Below, in pieces: positions 36,190 through 43,378 of a stretch of 43,378 nucleotides of DNA. Source of the DNA: Lachnospiraceae bacterium (GTDB lineage Bacteria; Bacillota; Clostridia; Lachnospirales; Lachnospiraceae); contig QXXL01000017.1 of NCBI GenBank assembly GCA_009911505.1, positions 1-43,378 of the forward strand. The letters run 5' to 3'. The notes beneath the pieces were generated by a model. That model saw only the letters and a list, made by a program, of their open reading frames with translations. It was not told the DNA's origin and did not search any database. A program made the translations under genes and the position numbers. The stretch's first letter is position 1. Each line of letters opens with the position of its first letter.

Positions 36190-36210
36190 CATACCGACGT
36201 ATGGTATGAT
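36190..36210 (+). promoter_or_regulatory. TetR-type operator overlapping the MFS promoter
   Basis: CATACCGACGTATGGTATG (36190-36208) repeats the CATAC/GTATG half-sites found at the regulator's promoter. An extended -10, TG-G-TATGAT (36205-36210), overlaps its right half, so binding would block transcription. A clear -35 is not seen. Confidence 0.6.
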
Positions 36211-36321
36211 ATGAAAAGGAGGTGTCTTTTGAGGATATTGCATCCAGTAGCGTGGTCAGGGTAGTATGGTTGTTAAAGTTTTGCTGTAGTAAAAAGGATA
36301 GATAAAATGGAGGTATACAGA

Positions 36322-37566
36322 ATGAATCAGAAATTATTTTCAAAAAATTTTACGTTAGTGGTTGTCGGCCAGATTATTTCCTTGTTTGGAAATGCAGCGA
36401 TAAGGTTTGCGTTGCCGTTATATTTATTAAATCTGACAGGCTCGTCGGCGCTTTACGGAACTGTTACGGCATGTGCGTTTATTCCTGCTATTTTACTGTC
36501 GCCCATTGGAGGTATTATTGCTGACAGGGTAAATAAAAGAAATATTATGGTCATACTGGATTTTTTTACAGCGGCAGTTATTATAGTTTTTTCCGTGTTC
36601 ATGAAAGGGGGCAACTTAATTTTTCTTCTGACGGTTACATTAATGATTTTATATGGTATTGCGGGCGCATATCAGCCGTCTGTGCAGGCAAGCATCCCTG
36701 CTCTTACCAATCAGTCTAATTTTATGGCGGCAAATTCTATTATTAATACGATCAGCTCATTTGCTTTTCTGGCAGGCCCTGTGCTGGGAGGTGTTTTATA
36801 TAGTGCATATGGGTTAGAACCCGTGTTGTGGATTTGTACAGTATGTTTTATTATGTCGGCGGTTATGGAAATTTTTATTAAAATACCGTTCCAGAAGCAG
36901 GTATCAGATGGGGGCATATTAAAGACGGCCAGAACTGATTTTGCAGAGAGTATCCGTTTTATCCAAAAGGAAAAGCCTGTAATTGGAAAAGCCCTTTTGA
37001 TAGTATGCGGAATTAATTTGTTTCTGGCGGCAATGATTATTGTTGGTTTGCCTTACCTTGTAACGGAGGTATTAAACATAGGGGCTACGCAGGCAAACAG
37101 ACTTTATGGTTTTGCAGAGGGGGCATTGGCGGCAGGCGGATTGGCAGGTGGGATTTGTGCAGGTATTTTCTCAAACAGGCTAAAAATTTATAAATCGGGC
37201 AGCCTTGTGGTTGCTTGTGCGGTATGTGTATTTCCTATCGGTGCGGCATTATTGCTGTTTTCGTCTGCAAGAATTATTTATTTCGTTATCACTGGATGCT
37301 GTTTTTTGATTATGTTGTTTTCAACAATGTTTACGGTGCAGATGATGTCTTTTGTCCAAACAGAAACCCCGCAAAATTTGATTGGAAAGGTGATTGCTGT
37401 TATCCTTACCGTTTCGATGTGTGCACAGCCATTGGGAAATGCATTATATGGTGTCTTGTTTGAAATTTGTAAGGGATGCGAATATGCCGTTGTTTTCTTT
37501 TCGGGTATTGCGTCGCTTATGATTGCCATTAGTGCAAGAAATATTTTTAAAAGTTGGGCAAAATAA
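36322..37566 (+). CDS. MFS efflux transporter (Mef-like)
   Basis: A 414-residue major facilitator protein with about 12 hydrophobic segments. The start 'FTLVVVGQIISLFGNAAIRFALPLYLLNLTG', the loop-2/3 motif 'LLSPIGGIIADRVNKRNIMVILD' and the Gly/Ala-rich second half are typical of the macrolide-efflux (MefA) type drug pumps. It probably exports a small compound; which one is unknown. The start at 36322 follows GGAGG by 8 bases (ATG 36307 lacks a ribosome site). It lies behind the TetR-type operator. Confidence 0.9.
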   Translation: MNQKLFSKNFTLVVVGQIISLFGNAAIRFALPLYLLNLTGSSALYGTVTACAFIPAILLSPIGGIIADRVNKRNIMVILDFFTAAVIIVFSVFMKGGNLIFLLTVTLMILYGIAGAYQPSVQASIPALTNQSNFMAANSIINTISSFAFLAGPVLGGVLYSAYGLEPVLWICTVCFIMSAVMEIFIKIPFQKQVSDGGILKTARTDFAESIRFIQKEKPVIGKALLIVCGINLFLAAMIIVGLPYLVTEVLNIGATQANRLYGFAEGALAAGGLAGGICAGIFSNRLKIYKSGSLVVACAVCVFPIGAALLLFSSARIIYFVITGCCFLIMLFSTMFTVQMMSFVQTETPQNLIGKVIAVILTVSMCAQPLGNALYGVLFEICKGCEYAVVFFSGIASLMIAISARNIFKSWAK

Positions 37567-37574
37567 AAAAATAG

Positions 37575-37603
37575 TTGTAATGTATAAGGCAATATTGTAT
37601 AAT
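37575..37603 (+). promoter_or_regulatory. Promoter of the small unknown gene
   Basis: TTGTAA (37575-37580), 17-base spacer, TATAAT (37598-37603). Downstream, at 37647-37662, lies the perfect 16-bp palindrome GATATGATATCATATC, a possible operator. Confidence 0.55.
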
Positions 37604-37707
37604 TTGCTTTTAAAAAAAAGGGGAAAATTGTTGAAAATGTATATGGGATATGATATCATATCAGTCCACTGCCACAAAATTACCTTGTAATCAAAGAGGT
37701 GATAGAT

Positions 37708-37917
37708 ATGACAAAAGCAGATGTTGTAATGGATTGTTTTATGGAAAAATTAGGGAACAATGAGTTTGAAAAGGAGAATCAGCCGGAACTGTCCCAGCTG
37801 CCCGTGTATTTTCAGGAGGATTTGAAACCAACCCCAGATAATATGGGATATTATAAGTATAGAAAATTGTCTGTAAGAGTTTTGGAGCGCAATATTAAGA
37901 GTGGATATTTAATTTAA
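37708..37917 (+). CDS. Small protein of unknown function
   Basis: A 69-residue acidic N-terminal/basic C-terminal protein that I do not recognise ('MTKADVVMDCFMEKLGNNEF' to 'RVLERNIKSGYLI'). The start at 37708 has AGAGG 8 bases upstream. It has its own promoter and a palindrome in its leader. It ends abruptly where a decayed stretch begins, so it may be a truncated gene. Confidence 0.5.
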   Translation: MTKADVVMDCFMEKLGNNEFEKENQPELSQLPVYFQEDLKPTPDNMGYYKYRKLSVRVLERNIKSGYLI

Positions 37918-37979
37918 ATGATATAGAATACGAAACAGGCTACTTTGTAAACAGTTATGACTACAAATTTGTGACTTTC

Positions 37980-38536
37980 ATTCGTGTAATCACAAAAGTT
38001 CGTCTATAGACCAACCTTAAAATGGAAAGTTACACACATTTTTATTGAAATTACACGAATTTTGTGGCTCATAGTGGTCATAACAATATCGTAAAAGAAA
38101 GGATTTTCATATGCCAGAACAAAGAGGATGTTGGCAATCCGCTTCGCTTCTTACTCATAAAAGCAGGCCAAAGGCGACTAGCCGCAGGCCATTGCCGATC
38201 TGGTCAAAGGCTTCAAGGAGGGCAATCAATTCCAGACTTTTCTAGTACTCCATCCGGCAAGACATTTACGATGGCGAATGTCATTCAGGAATTGCACAAG
38301 CCAACTCTTGTTATCGCCCACAACAAGACGCTTGCGGCGCAGTTTAACGGAGAATTCAAGGAGATGTTCCCTGAGAATGCAGAGGAGTATTTTGTGTCCT
38401 ACAACGATTAAATAATGATGGCACCATATATGGTATAAAGAATGGATAAAAAATACAATATATGGAGAGCGAATGGACGATTTGAACCTGATTGGACTAT
38501 GCGGACAGACAGACCGAGTAACCAAAATTCGTGTAA
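37980..38536. repeat. Three copies of an ATTCGTGTAA motif, two forming inverted repeats around the uvrB fragment
   Basis: ATTCGTGTAA is found at 37980-37989 and 38527-38536 and in inverse form (TTACACGAAT) at 38051-38060. The pair at 38051-38063 and 38524-38536 matches over 13 bases (TTACACGAATTTT and its complement), bounding a 486-bp segment that contains the uvrB remnant. This resembles terminal inverted repeats of a small non-autonomous element, but no flanking target duplication is visible. Confidence 0.45.
38173..38411 (+). pseudogene. Fragment of uvrB (excinuclease subunit B)
   Basis: Bases 38173-38250 read [27 protein letters not shown], and, after a frameshift, 38250-38408 read '[30 protein letters not shown]' followed by '[18 protein letters not shown]' and a stop. 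This is the Walker A region and the following strand of UvrB, corresponding to about residues 15-90 of the 660-residue protein. One internal stop, one frameshift and loss of over 85 percent of the gene mark it as a relic. A complete uvrB must be elsewhere if the host has one. Confidence 0.85.
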
Positions 38537-38817
38537 GGGAAAAGCGGTGTCACAGAATGAAAAATCTGCAGGAAGGAGTTTAATTCGCTGATTCATTGTG
38601 GTGATGCAGGGCATCGCTAATGTTTTGGGACAGCAGGAAATTTTGCGGTTGAGGGAAAATGCTGAATATGATATGATGAGGTTGTAGATTTAAAAGGTAT
38701 TTGTAATGAGGAAACATTTTTACTTGTTAGAAAATAGGTGAAAAATATGGTTTATTAATGTATAGAAACTGCTGGGTTCGACATATTCATAAAAATTAAA
38801 GTCAGGAATGAGGTGGT
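38412..38817. other. Non-coding stretch of decayed sequence
   Basis: Four hundred bases without a supported gene. It holds the right-hand inverted motif (38524-38536) and short frames only, for example a 27-codon frame at 38604-38687 (MQGIANVLGQQEILRLRENA...) without a proper ribosome site. It looks like remains of older insertions. Confidence 0.5.
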
Positions 38818-38820
38818 ATG

Positions 38821-39072
38821 ATGTCAACATTACAAATGGAATTTATGGAAACCATAGAAGGGTTATCAGATGACATTATGCGGATTTTGTTAGAAGTGGT
38901 AAAGCAGGTTGTGCTTCCATTGGATCATAAGGAGAGTGTCGGAAGTTCGTCTGAACACCAGAGCAAACCACGCAGGATGGGTAGTCTGAAAGGGCAGAGA
39001 CTTATTGCAGAGGGATATGATATAGATGAAAGCAACGATGAAATCGCAAAAATGTTTGGAGTAGAAAAATAA
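38821..39072 (+). CDS. Small antitoxin-like protein upstream of a nuclease gene
   Basis: An 83-residue protein. The first 45 residues are helical and amphipathic; the end, 'GSLKGQRLIAEGYDIDESNDEIAKMFGVEK', resembles the C-terminal toxin-binding tail seen on many small type II antitoxins (a short basic segment, then D-I-D-x-x-N-D-E-I-A-x-M-F). No DNA-binding motif is obvious. GAGG lies 7 bases before the chosen ATG at 38821 (ATG 38818 is also possible). The Rpn-type nuclease gene begins 61 bases later. A toxin-antitoxin role is inferred only. Confidence 0.55.
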   Translation: MSTLQMEFMETIEGLSDDIMRILLEVVKQVVLPLDHKESVGSSSEHQSKPRRMGSLKGQRLIAEGYDIDESNDEIAKMFGVEK

Positions 39073-39133
39073 TGGAGGTCTGACTGATTTCCTTACTGTC
39101 AGGCTGGAAAATATTGCGAAAGGATAAAAGAAT

Positions 39134-40072
39134 ATGCAGAAAAAGACGCCTGATTACGATAATGTGTTTAAGACCATGAAGAGTAAACACAAGAGATTGT
39201 TTATATCCGTAATCAATGATATTTTTGATAAAGAATATCCGTTGGATGCGAAAGTTGAGGTTTTGCCGTCAGAAGGATACCTGACTGAGAGCGAGACGGC
39301 AGACGGAAGCAAAGAAATAGAGGAGCAGATTTCAGATTTTCTGATTAAAATTGGAAGTGAAGTTTATTTATTGGAGTGCCAGAGTTATGATGACGGTTCT
39401 ATGGCGATCCGGATTGCAGAATATGCTTTCATTGTTGCCAGACAGTCCGCAACGTGGGATATCGGTCATGCGACTATTCCCATGCCGAGGTTTTCTGTAA
39501 TCTATGTTAAGCGGACGGAAAGGACACCGAAAAACACAACGATTACTTTCCGGTTTCCGGACGGACAGGAAGTAAAATATGAATCAGAAAACGTAATCAT
39601 TGAGGAATTTACGAAGGAATACATTGTGGAAAAGCGGCTGTTCCCTTACATTCCGTTTTATATTGCAAGGTACGAGAAGGAAATTGCATCTGAGGGAAAT
39701 ATAGAAAATGCGGTAAACGACCTGGAATATTTCAGGGATGAAATGAGCCGCTTATATAAGACGGGGGAGCTGTCCGATGAAGAACTGTTAGACTTAACGG
39801 GATTTGTAAACACCATTATTACGCATATCACAAATGGGAATAAAAATGAAGAAAGGTTGGTGAGTGTTATGGGAGGAACAGTAATTGAGACTGAATCAGA
39901 GAAACTGCGTCGCGAAGGAATAAGTCAGGGTGAAGCCAAGATGCTTATAAAAATGGGAAAAAAAGATGGTCTTGACGATGCAACGATTTTGAAAAGGATG
40001 CAGGAATGGATAGGTTTGTCCTTAGAACAGGCAGCCACTTATTTAGAGCAGTACGGAAAGCAGACTGTGTAG
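39134..40072 (+). CDS. Rpn family PD-(D/E)XK nuclease (transposase-related)
   Basis: A 312-residue protein of the Rpn/PDDEXK nuclease family that is abundant in gut Clostridia. The N-terminal 'TPDYDNVFKTMKSKHKRLFISVINDIF' and the catalytic core, D68 then E81-x-Q83 in 'ISDFLIKIGSEVYLLECQSYDDG', fit the PD-(D/E)XK fold. The C-terminus carries the usual tail 'ISQGEAKMLIKMGKK' followed by a helix-turn-helix-like segment. Rpn proteins promote recA-independent recombination in E. coli. The start has AAAGGA upstream. A terminator lies at 40129-40170. Confidence 0.85.
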   Translation: MQKKTPDYDNVFKTMKSKHKRLFISVINDIFDKEYPLDAKVEVLPSEGYLTESETADGSKEIEEQISDFLIKIGSEVYLLECQSYDDGSMAIRIAEYAFIVARQSATWDIGHATIPMPRFSVIYVKRTERTPKNTTITFRFPDGQEVKYESENVIIEEFTKEYIVEKRLFPYIPFYIARYEKEIASEGNIENAVNDLEYFRDEMSRLYKTGELSDEELLDLTGFVNTIITHITNGNKNEERLVSVMGGTVIETESEKLRREGISQGEAKMLIKMGKKDGLDDATILKRMQEWIGLSLEQAATYLEQYGKQTV

Positions 40073-40128
40073 ATTTACGAAGATTGGTGATAATTCCATA
40101 TAAAAATGATAAATAATGTAATGGTTGT

Positions 40129-40170
40129 AAGGGTATTCTATCTCTATTTTGGATGGAATACCCTTATTTT
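40129..40170 (+). terminator. Terminator after the Rpn nuclease gene
   Basis: AAGGGTATTC (40129-40138) pairs with GAATACCCTT (40156-40165) around a 17-base loop, followed by ATTTT. Confidence 0.65.
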
Positions 40171-40308
40171 GCGTTCAAAATGGAGAAAGAGAAGAAATTC
40201 GGAGAGTTAAAATGCTTTAAATAGCAGTTCGGACGGTAATGTAATTAAAGTTATTGTCAGAAACAATGCGACAAGGAAAGAAAAAATCTATGAAAACGGA
40301 GGATAAAT

Positions 40309-40623
40309 ATGTCTGTAAGAATACACAAAAATACAGCAAAAGTAGACTGCCGATGGGCAATTGGGCTGCTCTTTGCGGAAGGGATTGCCTATGTTACCAA
40401 GATAGAGAATTATCCTGAAAAATGTTTTTATTGGAAATCAGGAAAAGAACCTCTCTATTTTGAAAGTAAGAGAACTGCTGATGATTATGCTTTTGGCATG
40501 CTCCTGAACGGCTACCCTGCCGTAGTCATGGAAGTGCCAAAGGCAATCATAATAAACAATACAAAAAAATCAAGGAAGGAGCGTGAAAACAATGCAGAAA
40601 GTTCACAGAAAACAAAAGGATGA
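40309..40623 (+). CDS. Unknown protein of a mobile-element cargo operon
   Basis: A 104-residue protein that I cannot assign. It begins MSVRIHKNTAKVDCRWAIG, has aromatic and Cys-containing middle part 'NYPEKCFYWKSGKEPLYFESKRTADDYAFGMLLNGYPA' and a basic tail. GGAGG precedes the ATG. It overlaps the ligase gene by 32 bases, so the two are translated as a unit. Confidence 0.7.
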   Translation: MSVRIHKNTAKVDCRWAIGLLFAEGIAYVTKIENYPEKCFYWKSGKEPLYFESKRTADDYAFGMLLNGYPAVVMEVPKAIIINNTKKSRKERENNAESSQKTKG

Positions 40624-42637
40624 AGATGTAAAAAAGGTTGCAGAGCTTGTAGCAAAGTTAAACCAGTACCGCCACGAGTATTACAACAAAGCGAAACCGA
40701 GTGTGCCGGATGCACTCTATGACCATCTTTTTGATGAATTGCAGAAACTGGAAAAGAAGACAGGCATTATCTTGAGTAATTCACCAACGCAGACCGTCGG
40801 CTTTATTCCGGTCAGCAAATTGGAGAAGGTAAGACATCCGCTCCCGCTGTTAAGCCTGGACAAGACGAAGCAGACGGAGGAACTGCTGCAGATGGCGGGG
40901 AAGGCACCAGCATTGCTGATGCTGAAACTGGACGGGCTTACAATTAAGCTTGTGTATGAAAACGGTCATCTTGTGGAGGCATCCACAAGAGGGGACGGGG
41001 ATATTGGAGAGGTAATCACCCACAATATCCCCGCTTTTTATAATGTGCCGACAAGAATACCGCGTAAGGGGCGGCTCGTTATCACGGGCGAGGGCTTGAT
41101 CCATAAGGATGATTTTGAGGAAATGAAGAGCAGAATTTTGGGGAAGGCCGATAAGGAAGTCTGCAATGCAAGAAACCTCGCTTCCGGTTCAATCCGGTTA
41201 TTAAATCCGGCGGACTGTAAGGAACGCCATGTGTATTTCTATGCCTTCAATATTTTAGAGGGGATGGAGGATTTCGGAAAAATCGCTGACAGCCGGGGAA
41301 GGCTGCTGGAAGCGGCAGGGGAGCTTGGTTTTGCTATCTGTCCTTTTACATTTCTGCCGGAACATGTAACCCTCCGGGAGATTGAGGACCGGATTGGATG
41401 TTTAAAGGTACTTGCAGAGGACGGGCAGATCCCGATTGATGGTATGGTGTTCCGTTATGACAGCCTTTCTTATTCAAAGAGATGTGGGAGAACCGGACAC
41501 CATTACAAGGATGGTATCGCCTTCAAATTTGAAGATGATACATTTGAAACTGTATTCCGCTCTATCGAATGGGAGCCGGGACGTTCCGGGGAAATTGCGC
41601 CTGTGGCAGTCTTTGACACAGTGGAGATTGACGGCTGTTTTGTATCAAGGGCGAGCCTGCATAACCTGTCATTCATCAGGGATCTGGAGCTTTTCCCCGG
41701 CTGCAGGGTACTCGTTTCCAAGCGGAACATGATCATCCCGCATATTGAGGAAAATCTTGACCGAGGTCATTATAAGAAAAATATGATTCCGGAAGCCTGC
41801 CCGTGTTGTGGGAAACCGACAAGGATTTTTTCAAGAGCCGGGGATAAGGGGAAACTGGTTGAAACGCTGCATTGCGATAATCCGGACTGTAGCAGCCAAA
41901 TCCTGCACAAATTTATCCATTTTGCGGAAAAGAAAGCTATGGATATTTCGGGGATTTCAGAGGCAACGATTGAGAAGTTTATGGAAATGGGCTTCTTAAA
42001 GACATTCCGTGATTTTTACCATTTGGACCGTTACAAGGATGAAATTGTGCAGATGGAAGGCTTTGGCGAGAAGTCTTATCAGAAAATCATTGGTTCTGTT
42101 GAGAAAAGCCGCAATACCACATTTACAAGATATGTGGTTGCAATGGATATCCCGATGATTGGGAGGACAGCAGGAAGGATATTGGAGCGGCATTTCCAGG
42201 GTGATTTGCAGGAGTTTACGAAAGCAGCGGTGAACCGCTTCGATTTTACATCCCTTCCGGGGGTTGGGGAAACAATGTGCCGGAACATCTGGGAATGGTT
42301 CCATGATGGCAGGAACCTGAAACTTTGGAAAACATTGCAGGAAGAAGTACATTTTAAGAAGATGGAGGATATTACTATGGCAAAGAAAAATAATAGTGCA
42401 AAGGACAGTCCATTCGCAGGATGCACCATTGTGGTGACAGGGAAATTAGAGAATTTTACCCGGAATACTATCCATGAAAAGCTTAAGAGTATCGGCGCAA
42501 CCGCCGGGAGTTCTGTAACAAAAAAGACGGATTACCTTATCTGCGGGGAGAAGCCGGGCAGCAAGCTGGCAAAGGCGAAGGAGCTCGGCGTACCGGTTCT
42601 TACGGAACAGGAATTTCTGGACAGGATTCCGGCATAG
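40592..42637 (+). CDS. ligA: NAD-dependent DNA ligase
   Basis: A 681-residue ligase with the whole LigA layout: the Ia domain ('YRHEYYNKAKPSVPDALYDHLFDEL'), adenylation domain with active-site lysine K112 in K-L-D-G, OB fold ('GRSGEIAPVAVFDTVEIDG'), a four-cysteine zinc finger ('CPCCGKP' and 'CDNPDC'), helix-hairpin-helix units and a C-terminal BRCT domain ('FAGCTIVVTGKLENFTRNTI'). It seals nicks using NAD. It is diverged at several positions from housekeeping LigA and lies in an accessory region beside a RadC/JAB gene, so I take it as an element-borne extra ligase. Start chosen at ATG 40592, 11 bases after AAGGAG; a GTG at 40583 is too near the ribosome site. Confidence 0.92.
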   Translation: MQKVHRKQKDEDVKKVAELVAKLNQYRHEYYNKAKPSVPDALYDHLFDELQKLEKKTGIILSNSPTQTVGFIPVSKLEKVRHPLPLLSLDKTKQTEELLQMAGKAPALLMLKLDGLTIKLVYENGHLVEASTRGDGDIGEVITHNIPAFYNVPTRIPRKGRLVITGEGLIHKDDFEEMKSRILGKADKEVCNARNLASGSIRLLNPADCKERHVYFYAFNILEGMEDFGKIADSRGRLLEAAGELGFAICPFTFLPEHVTLREIEDRIGCLKVLAEDGQIPIDGMVFRYDSLSYSKRCGRTGHHYKDGIAFKFEDDTFETVFRSIEWEPGRSGEIAPVAVFDTVEIDGCFVSRASLHNLSFIRDLELFPGCRVLVSKRNMIIPHIEENLDRGHYKKNMIPEACPCCGKPTRIFSRAGDKGKLVETLHCDNPDCSSQILHKFIHFAEKKAMDISGISEATIEKFMEMGFLKTFRDFYHLDRYKDEIVQMEGFGEKSYQKIIGSVEKSRNTTFTRYVVAMDIPMIGRTAGRILERHFQGDLQEFTKAAVNRFDFTSLPGVGETMCRNIWEWFHDGRNLKLWKTLQEEVHFKKMEDITMAKKNNSAKDSPFAGCTIVVTGKLENFTRNTIHEKLKSIGATAGSSVTKKTDYLICGEKPGSKLAKAKELGVPVLTEQEFLDRIPA

Positions 42638-42713
42638 GGTTTGTGGGAAAAAGAGATGGTACACATGCAGAGGTTGCGGCGATGAAACAGGGCAAAAGGA
42701 AAAGGTGGCAGGG

Positions 42714-43187
42714 ATGAAGATACAGAAATACGGAATTGTCCTTGATGGGGATGGCAGGAATGTCCTGGAAAAAGAATTTTCCAAAGATTATTCAAATATT
42801 GACAGCCTGGACAGCCCAGAGAAAATTGTGAAGGTCATGGAAGATGTGTTCCGTCTGTCGGATAGGGCGGAAGAATATATGTACCTGATCTGCATGACGG
42901 CAGGGTGTAATCCAATCGGCTTTTTTGAAGTGTCGCATGGAACATGTCGGGCTACAGTGGCAGGCATGAGGGAGATATTTGTGAGGGTGCTGTTGTGCGG
43001 GGCTTCGGATATTGTGGCTGTGCATAACCATCCCGGCGGCCGCATCCAGCCGTCGGGAGAAGATTTCCGGGTGACAGGGAGGATACAGGAAGCGGCGGAT
43101 TTGCTGGGGATTATCTTCTGCGACCATATTATTATAAGCAGGGATTCCTATTTTAGTTTCTCAGAGAATGGGAAAATGCAGAAATAG
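42714..43187 (+). CDS. RadC/JAB-domain protein
   Basis: A 157-residue protein of the RadC-like JAB family. The metal-binding signature is intact: H-N-H-P-G-G, then P-S-G-E-D ('VAVHNHPGGRIQPSGEDFRVT'). The N-terminal helix-hairpin-helix of chromosomal RadC is missing, as in the short plasmid and ICE versions. The molecular role is unknown; JAB enzymes are metalloproteases in other settings. AAAGGTGG lies 6 bases before ATG 42714. It follows ligA by 76 bases and probably shares its transcript. Confidence 0.88.
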   Translation: MKIQKYGIVLDGDGRNVLEKEFSKDYSNIDSLDSPEKIVKVMEDVFRLSDRAEEYMYLICMTAGCNPIGFFEVSHGTCRATVAGMREIFVRVLLCGASDIVAVHNHPGGRIQPSGEDFRVTGRIQEAADLLGIIFCDHIIISRDSYFSFSENGKMQK

Positions 43188-43313
43188 AAGGTAATATGGG
43201 TAATGCAAGGACAGGCATTGTTCCAAATTGTATAGAAAAAGATGCCGCGAGAAAAAAAGCTCTCAATGAAGTTTAAAAGCAAAAGGAAGATAGGAGGCTG
43301 TAAAAGGGAGTGT

Positions 43314-43370
43314 AAAATAAAGTGTGTAAGTTAGAAATACAGCAAATCTAACTGCGCACTTTATTTTTCT
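43314..43370 (+). terminator. Long hairpin with T run after the cargo operon
   Basis: AAAATAAAGTG (43314-43324) and GTTAGA (43330-43335) pair with TCTAAC (43347-43352) and CACTTTATTTT, giving an almost continuous 21-bp stem with two G-U pairs and one bulge, then T residues. It most likely ends the ligA-radC transcript. The motif also resembles the ends of some insertion sequences, and the window ends here, so a mobile element beyond is possible. Confidence 0.55.
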
Positions 43371-43378
43371 GTATAAGG

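Noticed and set aside
43194..43275. 25-codon frame after the RadC gene
   Set aside because: Too short, with no convincing ribosome site or homology; likely non-coding.

Overview
The window looks like chromosome from a low-to-mid GC Gram-positive anaerobe of the Clostridia, most likely a Lachnospiraceae-type gut bacterium. This rests on spoVG, the paired glgC-glgD genes, an FMN-type enoyl-ACP reductase (fabK) in place of fabI, strong AGGAGG ribosome sites, the long Clostridia-type prs, and small families common in that group (DUF6440, DUF3892, DUF6465). No rRNA, tRNA or CRISPR array was seen. The species cannot be named from this sequence alone.

Layout. Bases 1-2700 (minus strand) hold an orphan-looking SsuA/TauA-type substrate-binding lipoprotein and the aspartate carbamoyltransferase genes pyrB-pyrI. 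Bases 2813-7006 (plus) hold a very large RND-type permease with a coiled-coil insertion and a DUF6440 protein. Bases 7085-8415 hold a DUF3892 protein, then, divergently, a degenerate HPr/Crh-like protein behind a cre-like site, and a lysine/alanine-rich DUF6465 protein. Bases 8553-13489 (minus) hold prs, a DnaI/DnaC-type helicase-loader ATPase, a double DnaD-domain protein and murC; a cluster of DnaA boxes lies directly upstream of the DnaD/loader pair. Bases 13801-21038 (plus) hold glgC-glgD, spoVG, a small unknown gene, pth and mfd. Bases 21381-24381 hold glf (UDP-galactopyranose mutase), a family 2 glycosyltransferase and a convergent Cof-type HAD phosphatase.

Bases 24486-32613 form one fatty-acid synthesis operon: acpP-fabK-fabD-fabG-fabF-fabZ-accDA(fused)-fabH-fabT. 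It is led by a consensus promoter and a long TTTGA/TCAAA palindrome that fits a FabT operator, with the presumed repressor encoded last. The accB and accC genes are absent from the operon. A minus-strand secreted glucosaminidase with SH3 and fibronectin-III domains follows; its last Fn3 domain is broken by a one-base frameshift.

From about 35000 the window becomes accessory: a SUKH/SMI1-type immunity-gene remnant, a TetR-MFS efflux pair with matching palindromic operators, a small unknown gene, a decayed patch holding a uvrB fragment and repeated 10-13 bp inverted motifs, a small antitoxin-like gene beside an Rpn/PD-(D/E)XK nuclease, and a mobile-element-style cargo operon (unknown protein, a second-type NAD-dependent DNA ligase, a RadC/JAB protein) ending in a strong hairpin.
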